Source: Bifidobacterium xylocopae | GTDB taxonomy: Bacteria; Actinomycetota; Actinomycetes; Actinomycetales; Bifidobacteriaceae | Length of the DNA stretch: 64,000 nucleotides | Direction: 5' to 3' | Assembly: GCF_003315615.1 (NCBI RefSeq) | Contig: NZ_PDCH01000004.1 | Span: 45,949-109,948 of the forward strand | Part shown: piece after piece, positions 10,457 through 21,336 of the stretch | Numbering within the stretch: the first letter of the stretch is position 1 | Layout of the letters: every line of letters begins with the position of its first letter | Translations under genes and position numbers: made by a program | Notes under the pieces: model-generated | Told to the model about the DNA's origin: nothing | Seen by the model: the letters and a program-made list of their open reading frames with translations, nothing else | The model's database searches: none

Positions 10457-10749
10457 CAGGCGGCGCACTCCTTGCAGACAGGCTGCCCGTCCTTGGTCAT
10501 GTGGTCGAGCTGTGAACGATGCTTGACCAGGAAACAGACCGAGCATATGAACTCATCACCCTGCATGGGAATCACTGTGACCGATGCGTCCTCATTGCTC
10601 AGATCAGCACCGGGCAGCTCATAGTCCTCGGCGATGGCGTTCTCATCATCGTCGATATCGGCCGGAGCAGCCTGGCTCTTCTTGCCCAGTTCCTCGATGG
10701 AGGCCTCATCCTCGTCCTTGTCACGCGGGGAATCATAGTCTTGTGCCAC
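10456..10749 (-). CDS. DUF4193 zinc-ribbon-like protein
   Basis: A 97-residue acidic protein. The N-terminal 60 residues are rich in Asp/Glu; the C-terminus carries two Cys pairs, CSVC and CKEC, spaced for a zinc ribbon (FICSVCFLVKHRSQL, then GQPVCKECAA). This is the DUF4193 architecture, conserved across actinobacteria next to dut. The start is GTG, with AAGGA about 7 nt upstream. Function is not known; a zinc-dependent partner role is likely but not shown. Confidence 0.9.
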   Translation of the reverse strand: MAQDYDSPRDKDEDEASIEELGKKSQAAPADIDDDENAIAEDYELPGADLSNEDASVTVIPMQGDEFICSVCFLVKHRSQLDHMTKDGQPVCKECAA

Positions 10750-10825
10750 CGTATGTCCTTTCCATCACGAATCACTTCCGCATCCATACGTCGGGAACGT
10801 CCTCGACGGCCCCTTTTCGCCGCTC

Positions 10826-10862
10826 ATAGGATACACGACCGTACTGCGGATAGGATACACGA
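10826..10862. repeat. 13-bp tandem direct repeat in the DUF4193/sepH divergent region
   Basis: ATAGGATACACGA occurs at 10826-10838 and again, identically, at 10850-10862, 24 bp apart. On the minus strand each copy contains TATCCT, a plausible -10 hexamer for the DUF4193-dut operon. The repeat could be a pair of promoters or a two-site regulator-binding region. No other copies were noticed in the window. Confidence 0.6.
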
Positions 10863-10940
10863 AGTACGATGCTCGTAAAATACCACCTATAGGGCACAAT
10901 AGTGTATGGGTTTCACTCAATGGGAAGAGAAGGTGGCGGC

Positions 10941-12314
10941 ATGCCTCAGGAAGAGATCGCGAAGGCTCGCTTCGATCATGTCAGCGAACATGGCGAATTG
11001 GTGTTCGCCCACAAGCGTGGACTCTTCGCCGTGACGGTTGACAATGCCTTGGATCGCGCCATCCTCGAGGCCAAGCAGATATTGGAGGAGGAGCACGGGA
11101 CCCCGGTTCCGCACGCGTCCGCCACCCTGCCCATCTCCGCCATCCAGACCGCTATACGTGCCGGGTTCAGCACGGAGCAAGTGGCACAGGAATTCGCTGT
11201 GAATGAAGCGCTGGTACGGCGTTTCGCGAATCCCATAGAGACCGAGAAGAAATACGCGGTCGAACAGTTCCTGTCCATGACCGCCCCCAAGCGTGGATCA
11301 GCCGGCTCGAACCAGGAGGCGATCAACCGTGCCCTCGGGGCCGCGGAAGTGCCTCTGGGCAGCATCACCTGGAGCGCGACACGCGAAAACCAAGGGCCCT
11401 GGAAGATACGGGCCTCCTTCCGTGTGGCGGACCGGGCGATCCAGGCCGACTGGACGTGGAACATGCGCGAGAACACCATCACCTGCCTGAACATGCCGGC
11501 CAAGCAACTGCTGGAGGGGTCAGGGGACTTCCTGATTTCACCGACGCCCGCACCAGCCCCCCAATCGGTAACGGAACAGGCGACACAGGCGGAAGCGGGA
11601 ATGGCCGAGTTTCCATCGGAGCCAGACCAATCGCGACTGAGGGAAGCCGAGCCTGCTGCAACTGGTCCGGCCACTGCCGATGGCGACCAGTCACGGATAC
11701 GCACCATAGAGATGGCCACGGTGCCGGTCCCCGTGAACGAACCGGCGCGGGAGGCTGTTGCAGTCAGTGAAAAGACTGAATCGACCCGGGACTCCAAGAC
11801 CACCGAGGCAGATGCCGGAACAAATACAGCGAACCCTTCGGCCGGACATCCTGTTGCCCCCGCAATCCGGCCGGAGCTCCCGACTCCCTCCGCTGTCCGA
11901 GCCGAAGATCACTCCCCGGTCCAGCCAGAACGGCACCTACCCGTCCCGCCGCCGGCCGATACCAGCACAGCGGACGGGGAGGAAACCCCTGCCACACCGC
12001 CCTCATCTGAGCCCAGCGCACTGACAGCATGGATGTACGGCGGAACCAAACGTATGAAGGAAACTGCTGCCAAGGCCCGCAAGGAAAAGACCTCGAACGC
12101 AGACAACAACGAGCGCCGGCGGACCCCGCCCCAGCAACAGGCGACCGGCAGGCCGAAGCCACAGGCAGGACCGCAGGGTGGCAGCGGGGACACTCCAAAA
12201 CCGACGGGCTTCGAACAGTCCGACGACAAAAAGTCCTCGAACCAACCCAACGCCCACAAAAAGGCGGGCAGGTCAGCCGTGCCTTCCTGGGATGAAATAC
12301 TCTTCGGCGACTAA
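10941..12314 (+). CDS. sepH: Cell-division regulator SepH (DUF3071)
   Basis: A 457-residue protein with the N-terminal DUF3071 domain (residues about 1-175), including an HTH-like segment (GFSTEQVAQEFAVNEALVRR). In Streptomyces and Mycobacterium, SepH binds FtsZ and stimulates filament assembly. The middle 200 residues are Pro/Ala/Thr/Glu-rich and look disordered; the end is a short conserved-looking tail (SAVPSWDEILFGD). I start at 10941 (MPQEEIAKARFDHV), preceded by AGAAGGTGG; a GTG at 10902 is in frame but adds a non-conserved MYGFHSMGREGGG. It is divergent from DUF4193-dut, as in other actinobacteria. Confidence 0.88.
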   Translation: MPQEEIAKARFDHVSEHGELVFAHKRGLFAVTVDNALDRAILEAKQILEEEHGTPVPHASATLPISAIQTAIRAGFSTEQVAQEFAVNEALVRRFANPIETEKKYAVEQFLSMTAPKRGSAGSNQEAINRALGAAEVPLGSITWSATRENQGPWKIRASFRVADRAIQADWTWNMRENTITCLNMPAKQLLEGSGDFLISPTPAPAPQSVTEQATQAEAGMAEFPSEPDQSRLREAEPAATGPATADGDQSRIRTIEMATVPVPVNEPAREAVAVSEKTESTRDSKTTEADAGTNTANPSAGHPVAPAIRPELPTPSAVRAEDHSPVQPERHLPVPPPADTSTADGEETPATPPSSEPSALTAWMYGGTKRMKETAAKARKEKTSNADNNERRRTPPQQQATGRPKPQAGPQGGSGDTPKPTGFEQSDDKKSSNQPNAHKKAGRSAVPSWDEILFGD

Positions 12315-12326
12315 CCGCCGTTGCGC

Positions 12327-13562
12327 TCAGACCAGGTCCGACAGGCAGGGGATGTCCGTCTCCAAGTAGGTCTGGGAGCCGTGTACACCCGGCATCCGTG
12401 TGGCTGGCTCGGACTGAGAGCGGGTGTCGACCAATGTGGCTCCGCCTTGGCAGGAAATCAATATATCGCCGAAGATCGGCGCCACCCTGTCATCCACCGG
12501 ACCGAACAGCCCCGACCTGATGGCCTGCGCCTTGGTACGCACCAACGCATTCCCGCCAAGCTCCTCCTGCCACTTCCCGGCCGCCGCCTGCGGATCCACA
12601 CCCTCGTCCAGATAGAGCATCACCTGTCTTGGCTCTCCGCCCACCAGGCCTATTCCTGTCTGAAGCTCCCGATGCCCGGCCAGGTCGAAACGCCGGTCCG
12701 GGTCCGCGGCCACCATGCCGTGGTCGGCAACGATGAGAATCAAGGTGCCTTTGGGGACACTGCGATGCAGGAGAGCCAGCTGCCCATCGACCTTTTCCAA
12801 GGAGGCTACCCACTGCTCCCCCTCCCAGCCGTCGGCATGCCCCGTCTTGTCGACATCTCGGATGTACAGGTAGGTCAGGCCTGGCTCCCTGGCGGCTTCG
12901 GCCGCCGCTGCAATTCGCTGGGCAGGCGTCAGCCCGCCAATGTAGTCGCTGCCACGCAACGCGGCCCTGGTCAGACCAGAGTCCGCGAAGTTGGGCAAGC
13001 CCGACGATGTGACGCGCACCTCCTGGGCTTGCAGGAGCTCGAATACGGTCGGCTGGCGCTGGAGGTCCTCGGGCTCGGGGGCATCGCGGAATTGAATCAG
13101 CTGGCTGAGACCGCCGGTGTACGGGTTCAGCTGGGTGTAGCCCGCCATGCCTGTCAGACCAGGGCAGCCACCAGTGCCGAAGACGGCCATGGCCGCAGTC
13201 GTCGTAGATGGAAGGCAGGTGCAGATCGGGCGATCGTTCGATGACTCGGAGAGGAGTGAACGCAAGTATGGGGTATGGCCCAACCGCCGTTTGAGATTCC
13301 AGTATCCCAGACCATCGACCACGACCACGACCGCCGACCGGACGTCCGGCAGGCCCAGGGCCGCCTGCAGCCCGTCAGGATCCGGGTGCACGGCCGTCGG
13401 GGTCGGATGGCCGAGGGCCGCGGACAGAGCCGGTAGCACGGCGGAAAGATGAAGGGCCTGGCCTCGTCCGGCATCGGGACCCACCCGGTCTCCGTAGGTG
13501 ATGTCCGGCGCCAGCCGTGTCAGCTCGTCCATACTTGGTAAATCAGCCATACCCCCATTCAA
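12327..13562 (-). CDS. Alkaline-phosphatase-superfamily (type I phosphodiesterase/nucleotide pyrophosphatase) protein
   Basis: A 411-residue protein of the alkaline-phosphatase superfamily. Metal-binding and nucleophile elements are in order: VVVVVDGLGYWN (Asp), CLPSTTTAAMA (Thr nucleophile region), YIRDVDKTGHADG (Asp and His), LIVADHGM (Asp-His) and GVHGSQTY (His). No signal peptide or membrane segment is seen, so it should be cytoplasmic. The start at 13562 lacks a clear ribosome-binding site; an ATG four codons in (13550) is an alternative. It is divergent from parC and tail-to-tail with sepH with 12 nt between. The substrate is unknown. Confidence 0.82.
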   Translation of the reverse strand: MNGGMADLPSMDELTRLAPDITYGDRVGPDAGRGQALHLSAVLPALSAALGHPTPTAVHPDPDGLQAALGLPDVRSAVVVVVDGLGYWNLKRRLGHTPYLRSLLSESSNDRPICTCLPSTTTAAMAVFGTGGCPGLTGMAGYTQLNPYTGGLSQLIQFRDAPEPEDLQRQPTVFELLQAQEVRVTSSGLPNFADSGLTRAALRGSDYIGGLTPAQRIAAAAEAAREPGLTYLYIRDVDKTGHADGWEGEQWVASLEKVDGQLALLHRSVPKGTLILIVADHGMVAADPDRRFDLAGHRELQTGIGLVGGEPRQVMLYLDEGVDPQAAAGKWQEELGGNALVRTKAQAIRSGLFGPVDDRVAPIFGDILISCQGGATLVDTRSQSEPATRMPGVHGSQTYLETDIPCLSDLV

Positions 13563-13666
13563 GCACTAAGGCGCAATGTCGGGTGACGGTCGCTTCCAAG
13601 GGATTGCTTGGGCCCCGCTCCCGCTATCATGGTCCAGCGGACGCAAGAGGCAGGAGCGAGTAATTC

Positions 13667-16294
13667 ATGGCATCGCATCGCAAGAGCAACCCAGGTTACG
13701 ACATGCGGCAGGTCAAGGAGCACATCGTCGAGACGCCCCTGGGCGAGGAGATGAGCAAGTCCTTCCTGGAATACGCCTATTCCGTCATCTACGCCAGGGC
13801 CCTGCCCGATGCCCGGGACGGACTCAAGCCGGTTCAGCGCCGTATCATCTACCAGATGGGTCAGATGGGGTTGACGCCCGACAAGCCCTATATGAAGTCC
13901 GCCCGTGCCGTCGGCGAGGTGATGGGCAAGCTCCACCCCCATGGTGACTCCTCGATATACGAGGCCATGGTCCGCCTGGCCCAGCCCTTCGCCATGCGGT
14001 TGCCGTTGGTGGACGGCCACGGTAACTTCGGCTCCCTGGACGACGGACCGGCGGCCTCACGTTACACCGAAGCGCGCCTGGCCCCCGCAGCCCTGGGAAT
14101 GAACGCCGACATCGACCAGGATACCGTCGACTTCTCGCCCAACTACGACAACAAGCTCCAGGAGCCGGCCGTCCTGCCCTCAGCGATCCCCAACCTGCTG
14201 GTCAACGGGTCGTCAGGCATCGCGGTAGGTATGGCCACCAACATGATCACCCACAACCTGGGCGAGGTCGTCGCTGCCGCCAAGCACCTGATGGGACACC
14301 CTGACGCGGACCTGGACGAACTGATGACCTTCCTGCCCGGCCCCGACCTGCCCGGCGGCGGCGTCATCGTAGGGCGCGAGGGTATCCGCAAGGCCTACGA
14401 ATCCGGCCGCGGGGCCTTCGTCACCCGATCCGTGACGCACCTCGAGAACGTGACCGCCCGGAAAAAAGCCATCGTGGTCACGGAACTGCCCTTCATGGTC
14501 GGGCCTGAGCGGGTACTGGAGCGCATCTCCGAAGGCGTGAAAAACCACAGGATCGAAGGGGTGTCGGGCGCCATAGACCTGACTGACCGTCACAACGGCA
14601 CCCGCTTGGTCATTGAGCTCAAGTCGGGTTTCGATCCGGCCAAGGTGCTGGCCCAGCTCTTCAAGTACACGCCCCTTGAGGATTCGTTCACAATCAACAA
14701 TGTGGCCTTGGTCAACGGTCGGCCCCACACGATGGGGGTCAGGGAGCTCCTGGACGTATGGATCAGGCACCGCCGGCAGGTCATCCACCGGCGCAGCGAA
14801 TACCGCAGGGCCAGGGCCCTGGAACGCCTGCATCTGGTCGAAGGGCTTCTGCTGGCCATGCTCGACATCGACGAGGTCATCCAGGTCATCCGCACCTCGG
14901 ATGATGCAGCGAGCGCCAAGACCCGGCTGATGGCGGTCTTCGACCTGGACGATGTGCAAGCCGGATACATCCTGGAGCTGCGTCTGCGCCGGCTGACCAA
15001 GATGAGCCGGATAGAGCTGGAAGGCGAACGCGACGAACTCAAGCGGCAACTGGAGGCCTTGGAGCTGATCCTGAGCTCCGCCGCAGAACTGGACAAGGTC
15101 GTGATCCAGGAAATGGATCAGGCGGTCGCAGAATACGACACGCCACGCCGTACCGTGATCCTGGATGCGGAACCATCCGGGGACCTGGCACCGGTGGCCC
15201 TGCAGGGCGATGGAGCGGTGAACGGCGAAGGGGGGCTGGACGCGGTCAAGAAGCTGGGACTGGCCGCATCGGCCGCTTCAGCCAAGGCCTCCCCAGGTGC
15301 TGATGCCGCCGGCCTGCAGATGAAGGATGAGCCCTGCACGGTGCTTCTGAGCGCCTCCGGTCTGATCGCCCGATGCGGCGAGGGGGCCATGGACATGTGG
15401 CGCAGTCGTTCGGCTGCCGACGGGCGAGCGGCTGACGACCAGATCGTCTCCATCTTCACCGGCCACACGCTGGGCTCCTACGCGCTGATTACCTCGGCTG
15501 GCCGCCTGGTCACGGCTCCCGTTGCCGACTTGCCACAGCTGCCGCTGACGTCCTCCCTGAGCCTTGCCGGCGGAGTCGGGGCCGCCGAGCTGCTGGGCTT
15601 GACCCAGTCGACCGAACCTGTGGAAGGTGAGCGGGTGGTTGCGGCCATAGACCCGGATGACCAGACGCCACTGGGTCTGGGCACTCGAAGCGGTGTCGTC
15701 AAACGCTGGAACCGGCAGTCGCCCACAACCATGGACTCGTGGAGCGTGATTGACCTGGCAGCAGGCGATGAGCTCCTGTTCGCGGCGCCTGCCGGAGACG
15801 AGGACCACCTGGTCTTCATCTCATCCGATTCAAGTCTGCTCACCTACGAAGCCGGAAAGGTCAGGCCCCAGGGACGGGGCTCCGCTGGAATGAACGGTAT
15901 CCGCCTGGCCGAAGGCGAACATGTCATGGCTTTCGCTGTGGTACCGCTGGCTCAGGTTGCCTGGACCTACACCGAGGGAGAGAACGGGCTGACCAGTCAG
16001 GCCGGCGCCGTGGTGCTGACCGTGGCCGGGGACCGAGAGGCCCTGCCCGGCACTGAGAACGGGTCTGCGAAGCTCACGCCCTTGCAGATGTACCCGGTCA
16101 AGGGGCGCGGCACCGGCGGTGTGCGTTCCCAGCGCTTCCTCAAAGGGCAGAACACGCTGATCACCGCCTGCGTGGGTCCTTGGCCTCTTCACGCCTCCAC
16201 TGCCTCGGGCCACCCGGTCGACCTTCCCGAGGTGGACATGCGGCGCGATGCCTCCGGGCAGGACCTGTCCGCACCCATCGCCTTCATCGCCTGA
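13667..16294 (+). CDS. parC: DNA topoisomerase IV-type subunit A (ParC)
   Basis: An 875-residue type IIA topoisomerase A subunit. The catalytic Tyr is Tyr133 ([10 protein letters not shown]); the quinolone pocket reads [12 protein letters not shown], with Ser95 and Glu99 at the classic resistance sites. The C-terminal domain forms the DNA-wrapping part but lacks a canonical GyrA box; it has [17 protein letters not shown] instead, so ParC fits better than GyrA. A Gly/Ala-rich linker is inserted at about residues 505-555. AGGAGCGAG precedes the start. Its partner ParE is at 21337-23703 on the other strand. Confidence 0.85.
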   Translation: MASHRKSNPGYDMRQVKEHIVETPLGEEMSKSFLEYAYSVIYARALPDARDGLKPVQRRIIYQMGQMGLTPDKPYMKSARAVGEVMGKLHPHGDSSIYEAMVRLAQPFAMRLPLVDGHGNFGSLDDGPAASRYTEARLAPAALGMNADIDQDTVDFSPNYDNKLQEPAVLPSAIPNLLVNGSSGIAVGMATNMITHNLGEVVAAAKHLMGHPDADLDELMTFLPGPDLPGGGVIVGREGIRKAYESGRGAFVTRSVTHLENVTARKKAIVVTELPFMVGPERVLERISEGVKNHRIEGVSGAIDLTDRHNGTRLVIELKSGFDPAKVLAQLFKYTPLEDSFTINNVALVNGRPHTMGVRELLDVWIRHRRQVIHRRSEYRRARALERLHLVEGLLLAMLDIDEVIQVIRTSDDAASAKTRLMAVFDLDDVQAGYILELRLRRLTKMSRIELEGERDELKRQLEALELILSSAAELDKVVIQEMDQAVAEYDTPRRTVILDAEPSGDLAPVALQGDGAVNGEGGLDAVKKLGLAASAASAKASPGADAAGLQMKDEPCTVLLSASGLIARCGEGAMDMWRSRSAADGRAADDQIVSIFTGHTLGSYALITSAGRLVTAPVADLPQLPLTSSLSLAGGVGAAELLGLTQSTEPVEGERVVAAIDPDDQTPLGLGTRSGVVKRWNRQSPTTMDSWSVIDLAAGDELLFAAPAGDEDHLVFISSDSSLLTYEAGKVRPQGRGSAGMNGIRLAEGEHVMAFAVVPLAQVAWTYTEGENGLTSQAGAVVLTVAGDREALPGTENGSAKLTPLQMYPVKGRGTGGVRSQRFLKGQNTLITACVGPWPLHASTASGHPVDLPEVDMRRDASGQDLSAPIAFIA

Positions 16295-16378
16295 CCAATC
16301 CGGGCCCAAGCTGTTCCGGCCCATGGCCGTGACCCTCTCATATCAGGAAAGGTCAAAGCCAGCGCCTTTGAACCTATG
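16295..16378. other. Convergent gap between parC and lhr with a weak hairpin
   Basis: The 84-nt gap holds a short imperfect hairpin at 16350-16375 (AGGTCAAAG against CTTTGAACCT with one bulge). It may terminate one or both transcripts, but the stem is short. Nothing else is evident. Confidence 0.35.
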
Positions 16379-19300
16379 TCAGTAGAGCTTCATCCCTTGC
16401 GGACCGAAGGTGAAGCCGGCATGGCGCAGGGCCTGTGCGACCGGGGAATCGGCTTGGAAGGGCCGCCCATTCAGGTCCTTGAAGAAGACCGCACCACTGC
16501 GCCGCGCCCGTAACCAGGCTTCCAGCTGACGGCATGCAACATCCAAGACCGGCCTGTCCGCCCCCGTAAAGACAAGCAGGTGGTGTCCCTGAGGAGCTGC
16601 GTAGAGGACCAGGGAACCCCTATACAAAACGACCAGGGCTCCGGCTCGGCGGCTGGGCCTGGGCGCTGGTCCGGAACCGTGACCCTCCAGGGGTGGCCAG
16701 GGAAGGGCCTTCCCATAGAGATTGGCCGGATCCCGGGCATCAAGGACCACGACCGAATCGTCATCCTGACCAACCTGCCGCTCCTGCCCCTGTCTAAGTT
16801 CCGCGACCGTCTCCCGCTGAGCGAACTGGGCACCCCCGAACCCCGAAACAAAGGAACCCCGCATGAGTCGGTCGGCATCCTCCAGGCGCTTGAAGACCGG
16901 ATACAGCTGGGAGAATGAAAAGGGCGCCTCAAGCTGATCGGCCATCAGCGGAGAGGCCACGCCATCCCGTTCCAAGACCTGTTGGGCCGCCTCCAGTGCC
17001 AATTGCGTGTGGTCCGCGAAAGAAGGACCATCGACACGCATGTCCGGCTGCGGGGGAAGCGACCATAAACCAAGTCCGGCGGCCAGCATGGCCGTGGACT
17101 CTGTGGGCACGGCTGGATGTCTGCCTGCGGCGGAGATCAAGACCGGCCGGACCGCACGACGCGTGCGGTAGGGGGTGCGAGGCCGACGGTCCCCGGCAGC
17201 GGCAGTCAACCGACGGATAGGGGCCAGCGTTGAGGCCGTCAACCGACCCTGCCATACCAAGCGCCAAAGAGCCTCGACCAGCCATTGGCTCACACGGTTC
17301 GTGTCATCTTGTTCTCTCAGGCAAGCGGACAGGAGCTGCTTGAAATGATAGGATCCGCCTGAAGCCAGCGCTGCATGCAGCCGTAAGCCCAGTCCCGCCG
17401 GCCCATCGTCGTCCTCCGCCTCATCAGTCGTCACTGTAGGCCGTGTCCCATCGCAAGCCGTCACGGGAAGGGCCAGCAAAGGCGAATCGGCCGCGTAGAA
17501 CGCCAGCTGCCCACCGGACTCGCCACCTGTCCTACGACCCAGCCAGATCAATTCGCCGGCCGACAGGAGCTCATCAAGCATGGCCGGTCGGAAATCCGCC
17601 ATCCGCGCTGGCAGGAAACCCCCTTCCCACAGGTCGATTGGGAGATATACACCCTCATAGGACTGCAACAGGCCCAACAGACCGTCGGGCCCACGGAAGC
17701 GGCCGCGCCCCACCGCCGCCACCCCTTGCCTGTTCAACAGGAAGCGGCTGTATACAGCGGGTTCCACCGGCCGTGCGGCCTTGCGGGCCCGGGCCAGGGA
17801 CCGCGAGCGCAGACGACGGAAGACCTGCGGGTCGATCCACTGGCCGTCCGCTGTTGACGCTTCACGCCCTTGGCCGGGCGGCATACTACCGCCAGCCTGC
17901 TCCAGACCATCCTCCTCCGCCGTGGTAAGTCCCTCTGGAGGCACGAACAACCCGCCCAAAAGCCGGCCGTCCCGACTCAGTGCTTCCAATCCGTCCTTGG
18001 CCAGGGCCGGGTTCATGTCGAAGCGATCGGCGATGCGTCCGGTGGTGAATGGTCCGTGTGTGGCGGCATAGGTCGCCACCAGGCCGGCAAAGGCCTTTCG
18101 GGAGTCCCGATCATCCACCTTGTAAGCTTGCAAGGCTTTCAAACGTTCCGCATCGGCCAGGCCGGACCACAGGAACCGTCCCCCCACCCGCGTCCGGGCA
18201 ACGCGTCCTTGGGCCTCGAGAGCGCCGAGATATGCGGAGAGGATCGAATCTTCCGGGTACCGGCGTCCGTCCACCTCCCCCACCGGCTTGAGCCGGACCC
18301 GTATTTCAGCTGCCGTGAGAGGTCCCAACAGGCGCAGCAAATCGGCGACACCCTCGGCGCCATGACGGCGCCTGTCGGAGGGGAGGCATTGGAGCTCGGC
18401 CTCCAGTCCGGCCGCCAGTTCCGGATCCATGAGCGCCGCGCCTCCAGGTCTGCCTACCAGTTTGGCCAGCAGGTCCGGGTCAATGGAGAGCATGGCGGCC
18501 TGGCGTTCGGCCTGAGGCATGTCGTACAGGTACATATATGCGCCCACGTAGCCGAAGAGCAGGCCCGACGCGAAAGGCGACGGCGTGGGGGTATCGACCT
18601 GGGTCAGGCGGACTTGGCCCCCGGCGATGGAACGCATGAGGCCTTGCAGGGCCGGCAGGTCGTATACATCCTCCAGGCACTCGCGCATGGTCTCGGCCAG
18701 GAGCGGGAAGTTGCCCTGCTCCTGGGCCGCCTGCTGGAGCTGGGAAGCGCGTAGGCGCTGCTGCCATAGGGGCACCCGCCGGCCCGGCTGCGCCCTGGGC
18801 ATGAATAGGGAACGGGCGGCCACCTGCCTGAATCGGCCGGCGAAGAGCGCCGAAGCAGTCACTTCGGCCCGGATTTCATGCAGTATGGCGGTTGGGTCGA
18901 AGACAAACAGCCGGGCCACCGGCAGGTTGATGTCCTCCTGTGGCAGACGCAGGACGATGCCGTCGTCGGCCGCATATACCGATCCGTCGTAACCTCGCTC
19001 GCGCTTGAGCCGGGCGGACACGGCCAGAGCCCAAGGCTCGTGCACCCGCCTGCCGTATGGCGAGTGGAGGATGATCCGGCAATCGCCTTCCTCATCCGGA
19101 CATCGTTCGACGACCAGGTCACGGTCGGAGGGAACCAGACCGGTTGAGGCCCGCTGCTCGGCCAGGAGGGCCGCCAGGTTGTCCAGGCTGTTGGAATCAA
19201 GCCCAGCATCGGAAAGCCGTCGCGTCGCCGCATGGTCGAATCGGGCGCTAGGCTTCCCCCCTTCGCCTGCCGCCTGCGATGCGGAGGTCAATCCGTCGGC

Positions 19301-21256
19301 CAGTTGCCTGGTCATCCGTCCCAGGTTGCGGCCGAAGCCGGCATCGCGCCCAACCCCCTCCCCATGCCAGAAAGGCAGACGGGCCGAGCGACCTGGGGCC
19401 GGCTGTACGATGACACGGTCATTGGTGATCTGCCGGATGCGCCAGGAGGTGGTGCCCAAGGTTATGATGTCGCCAACGCGCGATTCGTAGACCATCTCCT
19501 CGTCCAGCTCTCCAACACGTCGGGGCGCGCGACTGGACTCCTCCTGCGGCAGGACGACACTGTATGAACCCCGGTCGGGTATGGTGCCGCCGGAGGTGAC
19601 AGCCAGCCTTTGGGCACCAGGTCTCGCCGCGAGTGTCCCGCCCTTCCTGTCCCATACCAGGATCGGACGGACGAGGCGGAAACGCTCTGAGGAGTATTCG
19701 CCAGAGAGCATGGCGATCACACTGTCGAACACCCCCCGGTCCAGCCTGTGATAGGGGGCAGCCCGCCGTACGAGCTCATACCAGTCATCGACCTTGAGTT
19801 CGTCCATGGCTGCGGCCGCGACGGTCTGCTGGGCCAGTACATCCAGAGGGTTGGCCAGCACATGGGTCGGTTCGATGGCGCCGGAGAGCATGGCTTCGGC
19901 ACTGGCCGCCGCCTGCAGTATCTCCCTACGGCTGACCGGGTAAATCAGGGCATGGGACTCGGCTCCGACCTGGTGGTCGGCCCGACCGACCCTTTGCAGG
20001 CCTGAGGCGACCGAAAGCGGCGGCGCCACCTGGATGACCAGGTCGATCGAACCCATGTCGATACCCAATTCCAGGCTTGAGGTCGCCACGACGCAGCGCA
20101 GTTCGCCGGCTTTCAATGCCTGTTCGATCTGCCGTCGACGTTCCTTGGACACCGATCCGTGGTGGGCCATGGCAATCGTATCCGAACCGGCGCAGACACG
20201 TTGGGAGGTGGATCCGTTGACGGAAGAATAGTGCGTCGGTCCGTCCGGCTCTGCCTCTTTGTCAGCGGCCTGCTTCCGGTGGGGTTTCCGACTGTCTCCG
20301 GCAAGCTCATTGAGGCGGGCCGTCAGCTTCTCCGCCAGTCCACGCGAATTGACGAAAACCAGCGTCGTATGGTGAGCGAGCACCTGCTGGAGTATCGATT
20401 CCTCTATGGCCGGCCAGACCGACCGTGTCCCGGCCGACCGGTCGTCATCTTGGCCTGTCCCGCTTTCCTTGCCGGTTCCCAGGTCACTCATATCCGGCAC
20501 AGGCTCGACCACTTTCAGATCCAGGCGCGCAGGTCCGGCCGGATTGACGATGGTGACCGGCCGGTCACCTCCCAGGAAGGCCGCGACTTGGTCCAGAGGC
20601 CTGACCGTGGCCGACAGGCCGATGCGCTGGGCCGGTGAACCTGTCAGCACATCCAGTCGTTCCAGACTGAGTGCCAGGTGGGCGCCGCGTTTCGAGCCGG
20701 CCAGGGCGTGTATTTCGTCGATGATGACCGTATGCACACTGCTCAGGGCCTTACGTGCTTTGGAGGTGAGCATCAGGTAGAGCGACTCGGGTGTGGTCAC
20801 CAGTATGTCCGGCGGGTGGGTTGCAATGGCCCGGCGGCCCTTCGCATCGGTGTCGCCTGAACGGACCGCCACACTGACGGATGGTGCCGATAAGCCTTGG
20901 GCCTCATAGACATCCGCGACCCCCTCCAAGGGCGTCTCCAGGTTACGTGCCACGTCTGCACCCAGGGCCTTGAGCGGCGAGACATAGAGCACTTTCACTC
21001 CGGCGGCGGCACCGGTGTCGGCTTTCCTCCGCCTGCCCGGCCCTTCCCCGGCGCCCGCCAAAAGCGTATCGATGGCCCAGAGGAAAGCGGCAAGCGTCTT
21101 GCCCGAGCCGGTCGGGGCCACGACCAGGGCATCGTCGCCGGAACGTATGGCAGGCCATGCAGCGGCCTGCACCTGGGTGGGCCGTCCGAATGTTTCAGCG
21201 AACCAAGCCCGGGTCTGAGCGGAAAAGCCTTCAAGTACCCCGTCATTACCCGTCAT
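16379..21256 (-). CDS. lhr: Lhr-type ATP-dependent helicase
   Basis: A 1,625-residue superfamily 2 helicase with the long Lhr architecture. N-terminal motor: Q-motif region ([15 protein letters not shown]), Walker A (APTGSGKT, residues 47-54), DEIH box (180-183), SATVRPL (motif III) and QRVGRADH (motif VI). After the motor come a winged-helix/beta region and the large Lhr-specific C-terminal part, with repeated winged-helix-like segments and a final compact module. In mycobacteria, Lhr is a 3'-to-5' helicase linked to the DNA-damage response. It is preceded by parE and sigA on the same strand. The ribosome-binding site is weak (GGATGG). Confidence 0.92.
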   Translation of the reverse strand: MTGNDGVLEGFSAQTRAWFAETFGRPTQVQAAAWPAIRSGDDALVVAPTGSGKTLAAFLWAIDTLLAGAGEGPGRRRKADTGAAAGVKVLYVSPLKALGADVARNLETPLEGVADVYEAQGLSAPSVSVAVRSGDTDAKGRRAIATHPPDILVTTPESLYLMLTSKARKALSSVHTVIIDEIHALAGSKRGAHLALSLERLDVLTGSPAQRIGLSATVRPLDQVAAFLGGDRPVTIVNPAGPARLDLKVVEPVPDMSDLGTGKESGTGQDDDRSAGTRSVWPAIEESILQQVLAHHTTLVFVNSRGLAEKLTARLNELAGDSRKPHRKQAADKEAEPDGPTHYSSVNGSTSQRVCAGSDTIAMAHHGSVSKERRRQIEQALKAGELRCVVATSSLELGIDMGSIDLVIQVAPPLSVASGLQRVGRADHQVGAESHALIYPVSRREILQAAASAEAMLSGAIEPTHVLANPLDVLAQQTVAAAAMDELKVDDWYELVRRAAPYHRLDRGVFDSVIAMLSGEYSSERFRLVRPILVWDRKGGTLAARPGAQRLAVTSGGTIPDRGSYSVVLPQEESSRAPRRVGELDEEMVYESRVGDIITLGTTSWRIRQITNDRVIVQPAPGRSARLPFWHGEGVGRDAGFGRNLGRMTRQLADGLTSASQAAGEGGKPSARFDHAATRRLSDAGLDSNSLDNLAALLAEQRASTGLVPSDRDLVVERCPDEEGDCRIILHSPYGRRVHEPWALAVSARLKRERGYDGSVYAADDGIVLRLPQEDINLPVARLFVFDPTAILHEIRAEVTASALFAGRFRQVAARSLFMPRAQPGRRVPLWQQRLRASQLQQAAQEQGNFPLLAETMRECLEDVYDLPALQGLMRSIAGGQVRLTQVDTPTPSPFASGLLFGYVGAYMYLYDMPQAERQAAMLSIDPDLLAKLVGRPGGAALMDPELAAGLEAELQCLPSDRRRHGAEGVADLLRLLGPLTAAEIRVRLKPVGEVDGRRYPEDSILSAYLGALEAQGRVARTRVGGRFLWSGLADAERLKALQAYKVDDRDSRKAFAGLVATYAATHGPFTTGRIADRFDMNPALAKDGLEALSRDGRLLGGLFVPPEGLTTAEEDGLEQAGGSMPPGQGREASTADGQWIDPQVFRRLRSRSLARARKAARPVEPAVYSRFLLNRQGVAAVGRGRFRGPDGLLGLLQSYEGVYLPIDLWEGGFLPARMADFRPAMLDELLSAGELIWLGRRTGGESGGQLAFYAADSPLLALPVTACDGTRPTVTTDEAEDDDGPAGLGLRLHAALASGGSYHFKQLLSACLREQDDTNRVSQWLVEALWRLVWQGRLTASTLAPIRRLTAAAGDRRPRTPYRTRRAVRPVLISAAGRHPAVPTESTAMLAAGLGLWSLPPQPDMRVDGPSFADHTQLALEAAQQVLERDGVASPLMADQLEAPFSFSQLYPVFKRLEDADRLMRGSFVSGFGGAQFAQRETVAELRQGQERQVGQDDDSVVVLDARDPANLYGKALPWPPLEGHGSGPAPRPSRRAGALVVLYRGSLVLYAAPQGHHLLVFTGADRPVLDVACRQLEAWLRARRSGAVFFKDLNGRPFQADSPVAQALRHAGFTFGPQGMKLY

Positions 21257-21336
21257 GTCTGGTCACCATCCGAACATGGACCACCCGGGACCCATGCCCG
21301 TTCACGCTGCAGTGCAAGCATGCCCCCACCTGCGAA

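Noticed and set aside
13667..16294. Annotation of the type IIA topoisomerase A subunit as GyrA
   Set aside because: The C-terminal domain lacks a canonical GyrA box, and it is not adjacent to a gyrB; proximity to sigA and parE fits ParC. Some doubt remains because the gyrase pair is outside the window.
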